A DNA stretch of 64,000 nucleotides from Flavobacterium frigoris PS1 (GTDB lineage Bacteria; Bacteroidota; Bacteroidia; Flavobacteriales; Flavobacteriaceae): contig NZ_AHKF01000010.1 in the NCBI RefSeq assembly GCF_000252125.1, positions 124,001 to 188,000 on the forward strand, written 5' to 3'. The translations under genes were made by a program, and so were the position numbers. The notes under the pieces were generated by a model that did no database searches, was not told where the DNA came from, and saw nothing but the letters and a program-made list of their open reading frames with translations. Below are positions 50,719 through 60,349 of the stretch, piece after piece. The stretch's first letter is position 1; every line of letters starts with the position of its first letter.

Positions 50719-51789
50719 ATGCGAACACTAATAAAAAAAAATAAGGCAGTATTTATAGGGTTGTTTTTTTGCAATTTATTGGTTGCCTTTTTAACACCAT
50801 ATATTTTACCCGATAGATATTTTAATGATACTGTAATAATTGTATTTGATAAGGGTCGCGAAATAGGATGGTTTGGTAGTTATCCCTTTGCGATTATGTT
50901 TTATAAACTTACAGGTTTACGGCATCTTTCTTTTTTTCTTATTGCCTTGATTCAATTTCCCATAGTCACCTACATATTATATAAAATTGGGGTGCCGCAT
51001 AATTTTCATAAGCTAAACGTAAAAAACATTTTGGTTTATATAGGGCTGTTGCTTTTAGGAATATACATGTCGATGCCTACTAAGGAGTTTATTACATTTT
51101 TAATGTTTTGTACCATCCCTTTTATATTTCAATCTAATAAAAAAGCGGTATTTAAAATTGTGCTGTCACTTATTTTAATCGCTTGTTTTTCGTTTTTCAG
51201 ACCCTATTATCTATTGATGCCAATATTTGCAGTAGGGATGTATCTATTGTCGTTTATCAAATTTGAACACAAAACAGTATCTATTATTTTTTATGGGATA
51301 TTGATTGCCATTTTTTTATCACTGAGTCACGGAGTTATAAAAGGCGAGTATATTTCGAAACAAACAAGAGAAAATTATGTTGTTGAGAATATAATTAAAA
51401 AGAATATAAATACAGCTGTAGTATCGCCAATATCACAAGACAGTTGGTACGGTGAGGCATTTGGTATTGTTTATGGTTTTATGGCTGTAAATGTGCCCGT
51501 AATTGAAGCAATCAAACATATTTTATCACCACAAGTCTTGGTTTTTGTATTTTGGCAGTTGTTACTATTTTATATTTTGTTTGTCCGGTTTTCCAGATGT
51601 TTAAAAAACAGGAAACAATATCAATTTGAGTTGTGGACCTTATTGATTCTATTTGCTTTTTTTATCGTTCAAGGTATATTTGAACCAGATTTAGGCACTT
51701 CTATCCGACATAAAATAGGGCTTTTTCCTTTAATATATTTTGCATTGTATTATGAAGATTTCAGAAAAGACATTCGACAAGGTATTTAA
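50719..51789 (+). CDS. Polytopic membrane protein of polysaccharide cluster (EpsG-like)
   Basis: The 356-residue product has about eight to nine hydrophobic helices and short loops. SMPTKEFITFLMFCTIPFIF and FSFFRPYYLLMPIFAVGMYL recall EpsG/Wzy-like polymerases of exopolysaccharide loci, where a Lys-Glu pair in a loop is typical. It could be a second polymerase or a transporter of subunits; no close family was recognised. The C-terminus overlaps the next gene by 38 bp. Confidence 0.65.
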   Translation: MRTLIKKNKAVFIGLFFCNLLVAFLTPYILPDRYFNDTVIIVFDKGREIGWFGSYPFAIMFYKLTGLRHLSFFLIALIQFPIVTYILYKIGVPHNFHKLNVKNILVYIGLLLLGIYMSMPTKEFITFLMFCTIPFIFQSNKKAVFKIVLSLILIACFSFFRPYYLLMPIFAVGMYLLSFIKFEHKTVSIIFYGILIAIFLSLSHGVIKGEYISKQTRENYVVENIIKKNINTAVVSPISQDSWYGEAFGIVYGFMAVNVPVIEAIKHILSPQVLVFVFWQLLLFYILFVRFSRCLKNRKQYQFELWTLLILFAFFIVQGIFEPDLGTSIRHKIGLFPLIYFALYYEDFRKDIRQGI

Positions 51790-53044
51790 TTTATTTTTAT
51801 TTTTAATTGGGATTACTTTAATTTTCAGAAAACTGTGTACTGTTTTTTTGATTGCTTTTGTAGTTTTCAATTTGCTGTTTTTTAGAAAAATAAAAATTTC
51901 AAAAAACCAACTACCCATTATGTTGTTGGTTGCATCTCCATTCTTGATGGAAATATTGTTTTTCTGGAATAATGACTCTTATGCTCTAGGTTTAAAATCA
52001 TTGGAGAAAAGTGTTTCATTGCTCTTTTTTCCAATATTTATAATTGGAAATTATCAGCGCATTCAATTTATAAAAATTTTGAAAGCCTATTGCATTACTA
52101 CAACAGCTATTATGACATTCTTTTTTGTGCGTTTTATAGTGTTGGATCCGGAGCATTTCTTTAAATACCTTAACGGGAATGACCTTTGGGAAATGGGCTA
52201 TGTTTTTGCTGACAGTATTGGTATTCATGCACCAGCGCTCAATATGCATTTGGCTTTTGTGGCTTTTTCAAATCTTTACTTCTTGTTTGAAGCTTCCAAA
52301 ATTAATCACAGTAAATGGTCCAAAATAAGGGATTTAGTGCTTTTCACTCTTTCCTTCTTTTTTGTTTTGTATGTAAATACCAGAATGGCTTTATTAGCGA
52401 CCTTAACTGGTTTTCTGATAGTTGTTTATTTCCAAATTTCAAAAAGTTACAGTTCTAAAGTAATCTTCAAAAGAACCATAATTTCGCTAGTTTTGATTGC
52501 TTCGGTTTTATTTTTATTCATACAGAACAATCCGTATATGAAGGAAAAGTATTCGACTCAAATTTTTTCGAATATGGACAAAATAGGAAAATTAGACGAG
52601 ATCGATCATCCCGAATTAGTTGTTTACAGCTCTTTTGTTACAAGAGTATCCATCTGGAAATCGGCTTGGGAATTGTCACTCAACAAGCTTCCTTTTGGAG
52701 TAGGAGCCTCAGACGGAAAGCCAGAATTAGTAACCTATTTTAAAGAAACGAATCAAGTATTTCTGGCAGAATATGAGTTTCCAACCCACAATCAATTTTT
52801 AGATTTTTTATTAAAATTTGGAATAATGGGGCCCATTGTGGCCTTGTTCTATATTGGGTTTATTGCTTATCTGGGAATTAAGACTAAAAATGCAGTTATA
52901 ATATCGTTCTTTTGTCTATTTTTCATGTCAAACCTCACAGATGATTTTCTCCTTCGTTTTGATGGAATTGTTTTCAGTGGATTATGGATTTCTATATTTG
53001 CGAGCTTTTGGCTGCAGCAAAAAAGCAAACCAATGCTTGTATAA
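51752..53044 (+). CDS. O-antigen polymerase/ligase-like membrane protein (Wzy_C type)
   Basis: From the ATG at 51752 the protein has 430 residues (TTG at 51740 is an alternative). It has about ten to twelve helices and one long periplasmic loop. The segments VNTRMALLATLTGFLIVVYF and, after the loop with PFGVGASDGKPELV, the late FPTHNQFLDFLLKFGIMGPI with the conserved His-Asn are hallmarks of Wzy/WaaL polymerases and ligases. Polymerase versus ligase is not separable by sequence; with Wzx and Wzz adjacent, polymerase is favoured. Confidence 0.85.
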   Translation: MKISEKTFDKVFNLFLFLIGITLIFRKLCTVFLIAFVVFNLLFFRKIKISKNQLPIMLLVASPFLMEILFFWNNDSYALGLKSLEKSVSLLFFPIFIIGNYQRIQFIKILKAYCITTTAIMTFFFVRFIVLDPEHFFKYLNGNDLWEMGYVFADSIGIHAPALNMHLAFVAFSNLYFLFEASKINHSKWSKIRDLVLFTLSFFFVLYVNTRMALLATLTGFLIVVYFQISKSYSSKVIFKRTIISLVLIASVLFLFIQNNPYMKEKYSTQIFSNMDKIGKLDEIDHPELVVYSSFVTRVSIWKSAWELSLNKLPFGVGASDGKPELVTYFKETNQVFLAEYEFPTHNQFLDFLLKFGIMGPIVALFYIGFIAYLGIKTKNAVIISFFCLFFMSNLTDDFLLRFDGIVFSGLWISIFASFWLQQKSKPMLV

Positions 53045-53060
53045 TGTTTTGAGATTAAGA

Positions 53061-53086
53061 AAAAAAAACCGCTTATTTAGCGGTTT
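53061..53086 (-). terminator. Terminator overlapping the stop of the minus-strand lipoprotein gene
   Basis: AAACCGCT (53066-53073) pairs with AGCGGTTT (53079-53086) around TATTT; the minus-strand transcript ends in TTTTTTT. The hairpin lies inside the last codons of the gene. Confidence 0.85.
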
Positions 53087-53459
53087 GAATGACATCTTTT
53101 TTAAATTCTAAATGGGGGTATATTTCTCCTACTTCTGAAAATTGTTGCAGTGTTTCGATGGGCACATTTTTTACAACATAATCTTTTCCAGGAGGTAGTG
53201 TCTTAATGTAATCATCTGTTGCAGCGATTGAATTTGTTCTCCAACGAGCGCCTTCTTTTATTAAATACCATTGACCATTAGTTCCTAAAACAATTTTGCC
53301 TTCGTAACGGTCAAAGTCAGTAACATCAACTTTTACTTCATTAGATGTTGTAGGGGCAACCTCTTGCATAGCATCTTGCTGCGGTGTTTCCTCGTTCTTG
53401 TTCCCGCAAGAGAATGAAAATATTGCAACAACTGTCGCAATCAAAAACCTTTTTTTCAT
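53073..53459 (-). CDS. Hypothetical lipoprotein, minus strand within polysaccharide cluster
   Basis: The 128-residue protein has a lipoprotein signal (MKKRFLIATVVAIFSFSCGN; Cys18) and an acidic linker with EETPQQDAMQEVAPTTS. A small domain follows with VLGTNGQWYLIKEGARWRTN and LPPGKDYVVKNVPIETLQQF. No named family was recognised. It is the only minus-strand gene between 44.3 and 58.9 kb, has its own terminator, and so splits the plus-strand polysaccharide genes into two groups. Confidence 0.75.
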   Translation of the reverse strand: MKKRFLIATVVAIFSFSCGNKNEETPQQDAMQEVAPTTSNEVKVDVTDFDRYEGKIVLGTNGQWYLIKEGARWRTNSIAATDDYIKTLPPGKDYVVKNVPIETLQQFSEVGEIYPHLEFKKDVIQTAK

Positions 53460-53614
53460 TTGAATTTATTTTAAATAGTAAAAATTAAAATTTTGGTAAA
53501 TATCGCTATTTTTTTGATCAAAGAAACTGAATATATTTCATAAATCGAAGCGTCTTTTTTTAAAGATTCAAGTAGCATAATCTAAGGAATACTATGTAAT
53601 TATTAAATTTGTGA

Positions 53615-53622
53615 TACATTTG
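53615..53622 (+). promoter_or_regulatory. Putative -7 element of second polysaccharide group
   Basis: TACATTTG fits TAnnTTTG, 60 bp before the GT4 start, in the gap where transcription must restart after the minus-strand lipoprotein gene. Confidence 0.35.
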
Positions 53623-53682
53623 AGTTTTTAATACTTATTGTACAACAAATAATGAACGGTTATTATTTTTTTACATCAAAAA

Positions 53683-54801
53683 ATGGCAAAAACCAAAATA
53701 GCCCATCTGTTACATTCCTTAGGAGGAGTCGATGTTTATGTAAGACTGTTGTTAAATAACATGGATACAGATTCATTTGAAAATATAGTTATTCATGGTA
53801 CTAAAGACACTGCTGTGACTTTTTTGGATAAAAATAGGGAGAATGTAAAAGAGTATAAAATTTCAATTTTCAGAGAAATATCAGTATTCAATGATCTTAA
53901 AGCGACCTATCAAGCCTACCAAATTTTAAAAAAAGAAAGACCAGATGTAATTCATAGCCACAGTGCAAAAGGAGGAATAATAGGAAGGGTTTTGGGACCA
54001 TTATTAGGTATAAAAGTGATTTATACACCACACGCTTTTTCTTATTTGAGTGCCCAAAGTAAATTAAAAAGAGGAGTTTTTCTGGGTATTGAAAAAATGC
54101 TTGAAAAAAGAACTAGTTTGCTATTAGCAACCTCTAATTCTGAGAGAAAACGTGCGATTGAAGAAGTTGGATTCGATCCTCAAAACATTATCGTTTTTAA
54201 TAATTGTATTGAACCAATATCTAAAATAGAACCTCTATCTATTCCTAAAACATGGCCTGATAATTATGTATGCACTGTGGGAAGACCTTCCTATCAAAAA
54301 AACATTGAGCATATGATTAGGGTGATGAACGAGGTGAATAAAGAAGCTAAAATTCATTTAGTGGTAATGGGAGTTGGACCTGTTTCAGATCAATTAGAAT
54401 CAGTAAAAAGTCTTATTCAAGAACTTGATATGGATGAAGATGTAACACTTTTGAGTTGGACTCAAAGAACAGACGTTTTTAATATAATTGACCAATCTAA
54501 ATTGTATATTTCGACAGCTCGATATGAAGGCCTGCCATACGCTGTTATTGAAAGTTTAGCATTATCGAAGCCTTGTGTTGTAACCAACTGTGATGGAAAT
54601 AGGGATTTAATTATAGACGGTTTTAACGGTTTTGTTGTTAATGAAGGCGTGATTCAATTCAAGGAGAAAATTTTAGAGTTGCTAAGAGATGAAAAGTTAT
54701 TAGAGCGCATGTCAAAAAATTCGCAGCAAGTTTTTGCGAAAAATTTTTCAATTAAATCGAATATTAAGCAATTAGAAACTATTTATAAAAGCTACAATTA
54801 A
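53683..54801 (+). CDS. Glycosyltransferase family 4
   Basis: The 372-residue GT-B enzyme shows the GT4 donor-site pattern in its C-terminal half: VCTVGRPSYQKNIEHMIRVM, LLSWTQRTDVFNIID, and STARYEGLPYAVIESLALSK (the E-x7-E motif). The N-terminal acceptor half has HSHSAKGGIIGRVLG and VIYTPHAFSYLS. It transfers a sugar from a nucleotide donor with retention to a lipid-linked intermediate; sugar identity is unknown. It is followed 13 bp later by a methyltransferase. Confidence 0.93.
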   Translation: MAKTKIAHLLHSLGGVDVYVRLLLNNMDTDSFENIVIHGTKDTAVTFLDKNRENVKEYKISIFREISVFNDLKATYQAYQILKKERPDVIHSHSAKGGIIGRVLGPLLGIKVIYTPHAFSYLSAQSKLKRGVFLGIEKMLEKRTSLLLATSNSERKRAIEEVGFDPQNIIVFNNCIEPISKIEPLSIPKTWPDNYVCTVGRPSYQKNIEHMIRVMNEVNKEAKIHLVVMGVGPVSDQLESVKSLIQELDMDEDVTLLSWTQRTDVFNIIDQSKLYISTARYEGLPYAVIESLALSKPCVVTNCDGNRDLIIDGFNGFVVNEGVIQFKEKILELLRDEKLLERMSKNSQQVFAKNFSIKSNIKQLETIYKSYN

Positions 54802-54814
54802 TTATAACAATTTC

Positions 54815-55555
54815 ATGTTCAGAGAAATAATTAAAAAAACAATTAAGAAAGAAAAATTTAGTCCCGGGATACTTGGTTTTTTTATCAATTATAATTTTCT
54901 GATTAGAAGGTCAATATTTTCAGGAATTAAGGATCACGCTAGTAAATTAAATGGTTCATTATTAGATTTTGGTTGCGGTACAAAACCGTACAAAGATTTA
55001 TTTGTCAATGCAACCGAATACATAGGAGTTGATTATAAAATTGAAGGGAGAGATCAAAACACTAATGAAATTGACCGATTTTATGATGGAAAAGTGATTC
55101 CATTTGAAAACGAAAGATTCGACTCTATTTTATCTACAGAAGTCTTGGAACATGTTTTTAACATTGATGAATTATTGCAAGAGTTTAATCGAGTTTTAAA
55201 GCAGAAGGGGAGAGCTATAATAACAACTCCATTTACATGGGAAGAACATGAAATGCCTTATGATTTTGCCAGATATACTACTCCTGCGCTACAGTTTTTA
55301 TATCAAAAGCATGGTTTTAGGGTTATTGAAAATTTTAAAACAGGGAACTATATTGAAGTCATTTTTCAATTTCAGTTAAATTACATAAAGAACATACTTC
55401 CCGGCAATAAGAATTTAAGGCAGGTATTTCTTATTCCTTTTATTGTTTTCTTCAATTTTTTTGGACTACTGTTCAGTTTTTTATTACCAGTAGATAAAAA
55501 CGCCTATTTTAACAATGTGTTTGTGTTAGAAAAAACATCAAATTTGGCAGAGTAA
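54815..55555 (+). CDS. Class I SAM-dependent methyltransferase
   Basis: The 246-residue protein has SAM motif I SLLDFGCGTKPYKDLF (about residues 49-64), ATEYIGVDYKIEGRDQ, and FDSILSTEVLEHVFN. The C-terminus includes a hydrophobic segment (about 200-228), so it may be membrane-associated. It probably methylates a sugar of the polymer. About 170 bp follow before the UDP-xylose synthase gene. Confidence 0.88.
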   Translation: MFREIIKKTIKKEKFSPGILGFFINYNFLIRRSIFSGIKDHASKLNGSLLDFGCGTKPYKDLFVNATEYIGVDYKIEGRDQNTNEIDRFYDGKVIPFENERFDSILSTEVLEHVFNIDELLQEFNRVLKQKGRAIITTPFTWEEHEMPYDFARYTTPALQFLYQKHGFRVIENFKTGNYIEVIFQFQLNYIKNILPGNKNLRQVFLIPFIVFFNFFGLLFSFLLPVDKNAYFNNVFVLEKTSNLAE

Positions 55556-55727
55556 ATAGTGGATTTGATAAATCGATTTACAATACTAAAAATTTTATAG
55601 GTATTACTTTCGCAATCCTAATGATAAAGTTATTTTTGACAGAATCAAATTTATCATAAAAGCGGAGGTCCGTTTTTCTATTCCATTCTGTATTTTTTTA
55701 TACAGGCCTATTTCTAAATGTTTTATT

Positions 55728-56711
55728 ATGAAAAGAATACTGATTACAGGAGCTGCAGGATTTTTAGGGTCACATTTATGCGATCGTTTTATTAAAGAGG
55801 GATACTTTGTAATGGGAATGGATAATCTCATAACTGGAGATTTAAAAAATATAGAACATTTGTTCAAACTGGAAAATTTCGAATTTTATCATCATGATAT
55901 TACAAAATTTGTACATGTCCCAGGAGAATTAGATTATATCTTACATTTTGCCTCACCAGCAAGCCCTATTGACTATTTAAAAATCCCGATACAAACTTTA
56001 AAAGTGGGTTCATTAGGAACGCATAATCTTTTGGGATTGGCACGAGTTAAAAATGCCCGAATTTTAATCGCATCGACTTCGGAAGTATACGGAGATCCAT
56101 TGGTACACCCACAAACGGAAGAGTATTATGGAAATGTAAATACAATAGGACCAAGAGGGGTTTACGATGAGGCGAAACGCTTTCAAGAATCTATAACTAT
56201 GGCCTATCATACTTTTCATGGTGTGGAGACCAGAATCGTACGAATTTTCAATACTTACGGTCCTAGAATGCGTCTCAATGATGGTCGGGTGATTCCCGCC
56301 TTTATCGGTCAGGCAATTCGTGGTGAGGATTTAACCATTTTTGGTACCGGAATGCAAACGCGTTCGTTTTGCTACGTGGATGATCAGGTAGAAGGAATTT
56401 TTAGATTATTGCATTCGGATTATGTTTACCCAGTGAATATTGGAAATCCAGACGAAATCACGATTAAAGATTTTGCCGAAGAAATTATAAAATTGACGGG
56501 AACCAATCAAAAAATTGTGTATCATGCTTTACCAGAAAATGATCCTTTGCAACGTCAGCCAGACATCACTAAAGCAAAAGAAATTTTGGGTTGGGACGTG
56601 ACAGTAAATCGTGCCGAAGGAATGAAAATTACGTATGATTATTTTAAATCTTTATCAAAAGAAGAACTTTCAAAGGAAGAGCACAAAGACTTTACCGCTT
56701 ATATTAAATAG
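55728..56711 (+). CDS. UDP-glucuronate decarboxylase (UDP-xylose synthase)
   Basis: The 327-residue extended SDR starts [19 protein letters not shown] (NAD motif, residues 3-21), has the [15 protein letters not shown] segment specific to UXS enzymes, the catalytic Tyr-xxx-Lys in [31 protein letters not shown], and [18 protein letters not shown] converts UDP-glucuronate to UDP-xylose, suggesting the polymer contains xylose. The frame remains open upstream without an ATG to a TAA, a possible remnant of a lost gene. Confidence 0.94.
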   Translation: MKRILITGAAGFLGSHLCDRFIKEGYFVMGMDNLITGDLKNIEHLFKLENFEFYHHDITKFVHVPGELDYILHFASPASPIDYLKIPIQTLKVGSLGTHNLLGLARVKNARILIASTSEVYGDPLVHPQTEEYYGNVNTIGPRGVYDEAKRFQESITMAYHTFHGVETRIVRIFNTYGPRMRLNDGRVIPAFIGQAIRGEDLTIFGTGMQTRSFCYVDDQVEGIFRLLHSDYVYPVNIGNPDEITIKDFAEEIIKLTGTNQKIVYHALPENDPLQRQPDITKAKEILGWDVTVNRAEGMKITYDYFKSLSKEELSKEEHKDFTAYIK

Positions 56712-56770
56712 CAGTTCTATAAAGCTAGCGTTGTAAAAATGCGAAACAATAAAGGACAGATTAGCCAATT

Positions 56771-58138
56771 ATGACAATATCCAAAATAGGAAGATATTCA
56801 AAATATATCAGGCCCATTAGTGTACTAATGGATCTGATTGTCATTTCAATATTGGCTTATTTTCTGTTTGACGATCTTAATTTAGATATTAATTATTATA
56901 TTATTTATCTAAATATTGGCTGGGTATTTACTGCTTATTTTTTAAAATTTTACGAGATTTATCGTTTTACAAAAACGATAGGAATAATCTCAAAAATAAT
57001 AAAACAAGGAGTTATTTTCCTTCTGATTGTCATTGCTTTTTTCCCTTTTTCGAGTCAAGCTATTTTTAGTGTGGAGCGTATTGCTCAATTTATAATTTAT
57101 AGCTTGCTTTTAATCACGATTTCAAAATTCTTTTTGTTTTATTGTTTAATAAAATACCGATTAATAGTTGGGAATAATTGCAGATACGCTGTAATCGTTG
57201 GTTATACACCAGAATCGATTCAGTTAAAAGAGCTTTTTGAAACTAAGAAAGATTATGGGTATCAGTTTTTGGGTTATTTTTCAGATAAAAAAACAAACCA
57301 AGAGATTAAGGGTAACTTACTGGACTTAAAGACCTTTTCAATGGCAAATCAAGTGGATGAAATATACTGCTCTTTAAGTGAAGTTTCTAATTCACAACTG
57401 AAAGATTTACTGGAATTTGCTAGCGAAACCAGTAAAACGATAAAATTCATTCCAGACACAAAAGAAATTTTTTCAAAGAATTTAAGGATAGATTATTATG
57501 ATTTTTTTCCTGTACTGTCTTTAAAAGACACGCTTTTAAATGAGCCTGCAATAAAGATATTTAAACGTTTCTTTGATATTACTTTTTCGTTAATTGTAAT
57601 TATTGGTGTTCTATCTTGGTTAGCGCCATTAGTAGCTATATTAATCAAATTTGAGTCTAAAGGCCCTATTTTATTCAAGCAAGGAAGGCCAGGAATTGAT
57701 GAAAAACCATTTTATTGTTATAAATTTCGTTCAATGCAAATCAATGCAGTGTCAGAAACTGAGGCCTTAAAAAATGATCCTAGAGTTACTAAAATAGGTA
57801 AATTTATGAGGAGATCGAGTATCGATGAAATGCCCCAATTTGTAAACGTTTTTTTTGGGGATATGTCTATTGTTGGACCACGTCCGCATCTGTGGTCACA
57901 AAATAAAGCTTATGGAGGTAAAATCAAGAAATACATGAAGCGTCATTATGTAAAACCTGGCATTACGGGTTTGGCTCAAGTAAGTGGTTATAGAGGAGAG
58001 ATTGAGACAGAAAAAGACATGGTTAATCGAATAAAAATGGATGTTTTCTATATTGAGAATTGGTCTGTTATTTTAGATTTAAAAATAATTTACATGACTA
58101 TTGTTAATATTTTGAAAGGAGATAAAAAAGCATATTAA
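56771..58138 (+). CDS. Polyprenyl-phosphate sugar-phosphotransferase (WcaJ-like)
   Basis: The 455-residue protein has four N-terminal helices (residues 15-130), a Rossmann-like central part (VIVGYTPESIQLKELF), a fifth helix (about 268-290), and the catalytic domain with GPILFKQGRPGIDEKPF, YKFRSMQ, NDPRVTKIGKFMRRSSIDEM and VGPRPH. It starts repeat-unit assembly by moving a hexose-1-phosphate onto undecaprenyl phosphate. The GT2 gene follows after 3 bp. Confidence 0.95.
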   Translation: MTISKIGRYSKYIRPISVLMDLIVISILAYFLFDDLNLDINYYIIYLNIGWVFTAYFLKFYEIYRFTKTIGIISKIIKQGVIFLLIVIAFFPFSSQAIFSVERIAQFIIYSLLLITISKFFLFYCLIKYRLIVGNNCRYAVIVGYTPESIQLKELFETKKDYGYQFLGYFSDKKTNQEIKGNLLDLKTFSMANQVDEIYCSLSEVSNSQLKDLLEFASETSKTIKFIPDTKEIFSKNLRIDYYDFFPVLSLKDTLLNEPAIKIFKRFFDITFSLIVIIGVLSWLAPLVAILIKFESKGPILFKQGRPGIDEKPFYCYKFRSMQINAVSETEALKNDPRVTKIGKFMRRSSIDEMPQFVNVFFGDMSIVGPRPHLWSQNKAYGGKIKKYMKRHYVKPGITGLAQVSGYRGEIETEKDMVNRIKMDVFYIENWSVILDLKIIYMTIVNILKGDKKAY

Positions 58139-58141
58139 AAT

Positions 58142-58924
58142 ATGGAAAGTGCACTTGTATCCGTAATTATTCCGACATACAATTCTGAAAAATTTATTTC
58201 AGAAGCGATACTTTCTGTGCAAAAGCAAAGCTACTTGAATTGGGAAATCATCCTTGTTGACGATTGTTCTACAGATGCCACTCTCTCTATTGTGTCAAAA
58301 ATTTCTTTAAATGACAAACGAATTAAATACTCTAAATTGTCCGCAAATTCAGGAACTGGAGTGGCAAGAAATACGGCTTTGGCTGTAGCCAAAGGCAAAT
58401 ATATAGCTTTCCTAGATGCTGATGATTTATGGAAACCCAATAAATTAGAGTTACAGATTACTTTTATGAAAACCAATAATTTGCCATTTACTTTTTCGTT
58501 TTATGATTGCATTGATGAAGAGGGAAAACCCTTAAACAAGAGGGTCGAAGCACCATTAAATCTGAGTTATAGGCAATTATTTTTTTGTAATTATGTAGGG
58601 AATCTTACGGCTATTTATGAGGTCAATTACTTTGGTAAAATCCCCATTTCTTCTATTCGCAAACGTCAGGATTGGATGCTGTGGTTAACGGTACTTAAAA
58701 AAATAAAAATAGCTCATCCAGTACCTGAAAGTTTAGCGTATTATAGAATAAGAGATAACTCCATTTCGACTTCTAAGTTTGATTTGATAAAATATAATTT
58801 TGCTGTATATAGAAAGTTTCACGGTTTTATTTTCCCTATTGCCGTAGCCTGTATGAAACTGTTTTTATTCACACAATTGTTTATAAAACCATGGTATATA
58901 AAGAAAGTTAAACCATCGATTTAA
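58142..58924 (+). CDS. Glycosyltransferase family 2
   Basis: The 260-residue GT-A enzyme has VSVIIPTYNSEKFISEA (residues 6-22), IILVDDCSTDAT, ARNTALAVAKGKYIAFLDAD with the DxD metal motif, and IRKRQDWMLWLTVLKKIK in the acceptor part. It adds an unknown sugar to the growing repeat unit. It follows the WcaJ-like gene by 3 bp and overlaps the convergent CapK-like gene by 17 bp. Confidence 0.94.
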   Translation: MESALVSVIIPTYNSEKFISEAILSVQKQSYLNWEIILVDDCSTDATLSIVSKISLNDKRIKYSKLSANSGTGVARNTALAVAKGKYIAFLDADDLWKPNKLELQITFMKTNNLPFTFSFYDCIDEEGKPLNKRVEAPLNLSYRQLFFCNYVGNLTAIYEVNYFGKIPISSIRKRQDWMLWLTVLKKIKIAHPVPESLAYYRIRDNSISTSKFDLIKYNFAVYRKFHGFIFPIAVACMKLFLFTQLFIKPWYIKKVKPSI

Positions 58925-60218
58925 ACTGTTTCAGTTTTCCTCTTTTGTTTCTTTTTAAAATAGCTTTTCTTATAAAACTAAACTTTAAGTTGGGTTCTAG
59001 ATAAAGAATAATGGCTTCTTCAATTTTTTCGATTTGAGCCAAATTTAATTCTTTATCACTGACATATTTTATCTCAAAAGTATCTGTTTTCGTCTGTTTT
59101 ATGACAAATTCTTTTACGTTGCCATCATCTTCAATGATACTTTTTGTAATGTAATAAAAGGTTAATCCAGGTGCCTTTTTCCCACTAGGTAGTACGGCAA
59201 CATCATTTGTTCTTCCAATTAATTTTTTCAGAATCGGTTTTTGAATGGTACTTTTTTCATCCAAGATTCCAATATCACCTATATCATATCTAATAAAAGG
59301 ATGTGCTTTGTTGTACAGAGAAGTAATAACAATTCGGCCTTCCTGTCCGTGAGGTAAAACGGCATCATTTTCATCTAAAATCTCTACAAATAAGGTTTCT
59401 GAATTTACTTGCCATTCTCCTTCGGGATTCTGAAATGCTATTAAATCAAGTTCTGATGCACCATATTCATTGACAATGGGAATCCCTAATTGCTTTTCCA
59501 AAAGAATTTTATCATCTTCAAAAAGCATTTCTGAGGTTACCATGCAAACTTTAAGTGAAGGACAGATGTCTTTTAGTACGATATTTTTCCGCTGCAAAAA
59601 TTTAGTAAAAAGTACAATAGAACTAGTGTACCCGTTAATGTAGTCGAATTTTTTGTTTCTAAAGTGAGTCAGAAATCGTTCTAAAACAGCATCTGACAAG
59701 TCAAAAATCGGAAAACGGAAACGGCTGCTTAAAAAATCTTTTAAACGTTCTTTTTTATTACCAGTGAAATCCATTGGAATTCCATAAAAACGTGCTTGGT
59801 AGGAAGTATTAAAATCAAGATCATACCAACCAAACCGATAAATGTTTGAAGCCCATGTTAAAGCATGGCAGTATTTGTCTTTGGCAAAAACAAAGGGATC
59901 GCCGCTTGAGCCTGATGTTTTGTTTCGATAAATACTTTTAAGCGTATAGCCTTTAGAAAGTCGTTCCTGCAATGGTTTTTGTAGGTTTTTTTTATTCAAA
60001 ATAGGCAGTTCGTCCCAATTGCTAAAATCTTTTTTGCCAACCAATTCGCGATAAAACGGATTGTTTTCTATATGAAAAGCGACGATTTCTTCTTTTTTTT
60101 CTTCAATAAATGCTTTCTTATCCATTTCAGATAACGCTGTGATTTTCAATAAATCGGCATTAGCCCTTTTTATGGGATATCCGTTTAATTGAAGCGATAA
60201 GTCAAAAAGAGATAGCAT
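58908..60218 (-). CDS. CapK/phenylacetate-CoA ligase-like AMP-binding protein
   Basis: The 436-residue protein belongs to the adenylate-forming PaaK/CapK group: P-loop-like YRNKTSGSSGDPFVFAKDK (about residues 98-116), NEYGASELDLIAFQNPEG, and the hinge region RYDIGDIGI then KKLIGRTNDVAVLPSGKK. Such proteins occur in capsule and O-antigen loci, where they are thought to activate an acyl group. It is oriented against the cluster and overlaps the GT2 end by 17 bp. Confidence 0.88.
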   Translation of the reverse strand: MLSLFDLSLQLNGYPIKRANADLLKITALSEMDKKAFIEEKKEEIVAFHIENNPFYRELVGKKDFSNWDELPILNKKNLQKPLQERLSKGYTLKSIYRNKTSGSSGDPFVFAKDKYCHALTWASNIYRFGWYDLDFNTSYQARFYGIPMDFTGNKKERLKDFLSSRFRFPIFDLSDAVLERFLTHFRNKKFDYINGYTSSIVLFTKFLQRKNIVLKDICPSLKVCMVTSEMLFEDDKILLEKQLGIPIVNEYGASELDLIAFQNPEGEWQVNSETLFVEILDENDAVLPHGQEGRIVITSLYNKAHPFIRYDIGDIGILDEKSTIQKPILKKLIGRTNDVAVLPSGKKAPGLTFYYITKSIIEDDGNVKEFVIKQTKTDTFEIKYVSDKELNLAQIEKIEEAIILYLEPNLKFSFIRKAILKRNKRGKLKQFKSMV

Positions 60219-60318
60219 TTTGTGTGTTTATTTCCTCAAAAATAATATTTAACGGCAACTAATAAGGGAGAACCAACAAGTTTTTAAAAATTAATTATTA
60301 TTTACGTACAAAAGCAAT

Positions 60319-60326
60319 TATTTTTG
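60319..60326 (+). promoter_or_regulatory. Putative -7 element of purD
   Basis: TATTTTTG fits TAnnTTTG, ending 23 bp before the purD ATG. No spaced TTG seen. Confidence 0.35.
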
Positions 60327-60349
60327 CACGACAACTAAAATAACAACAC

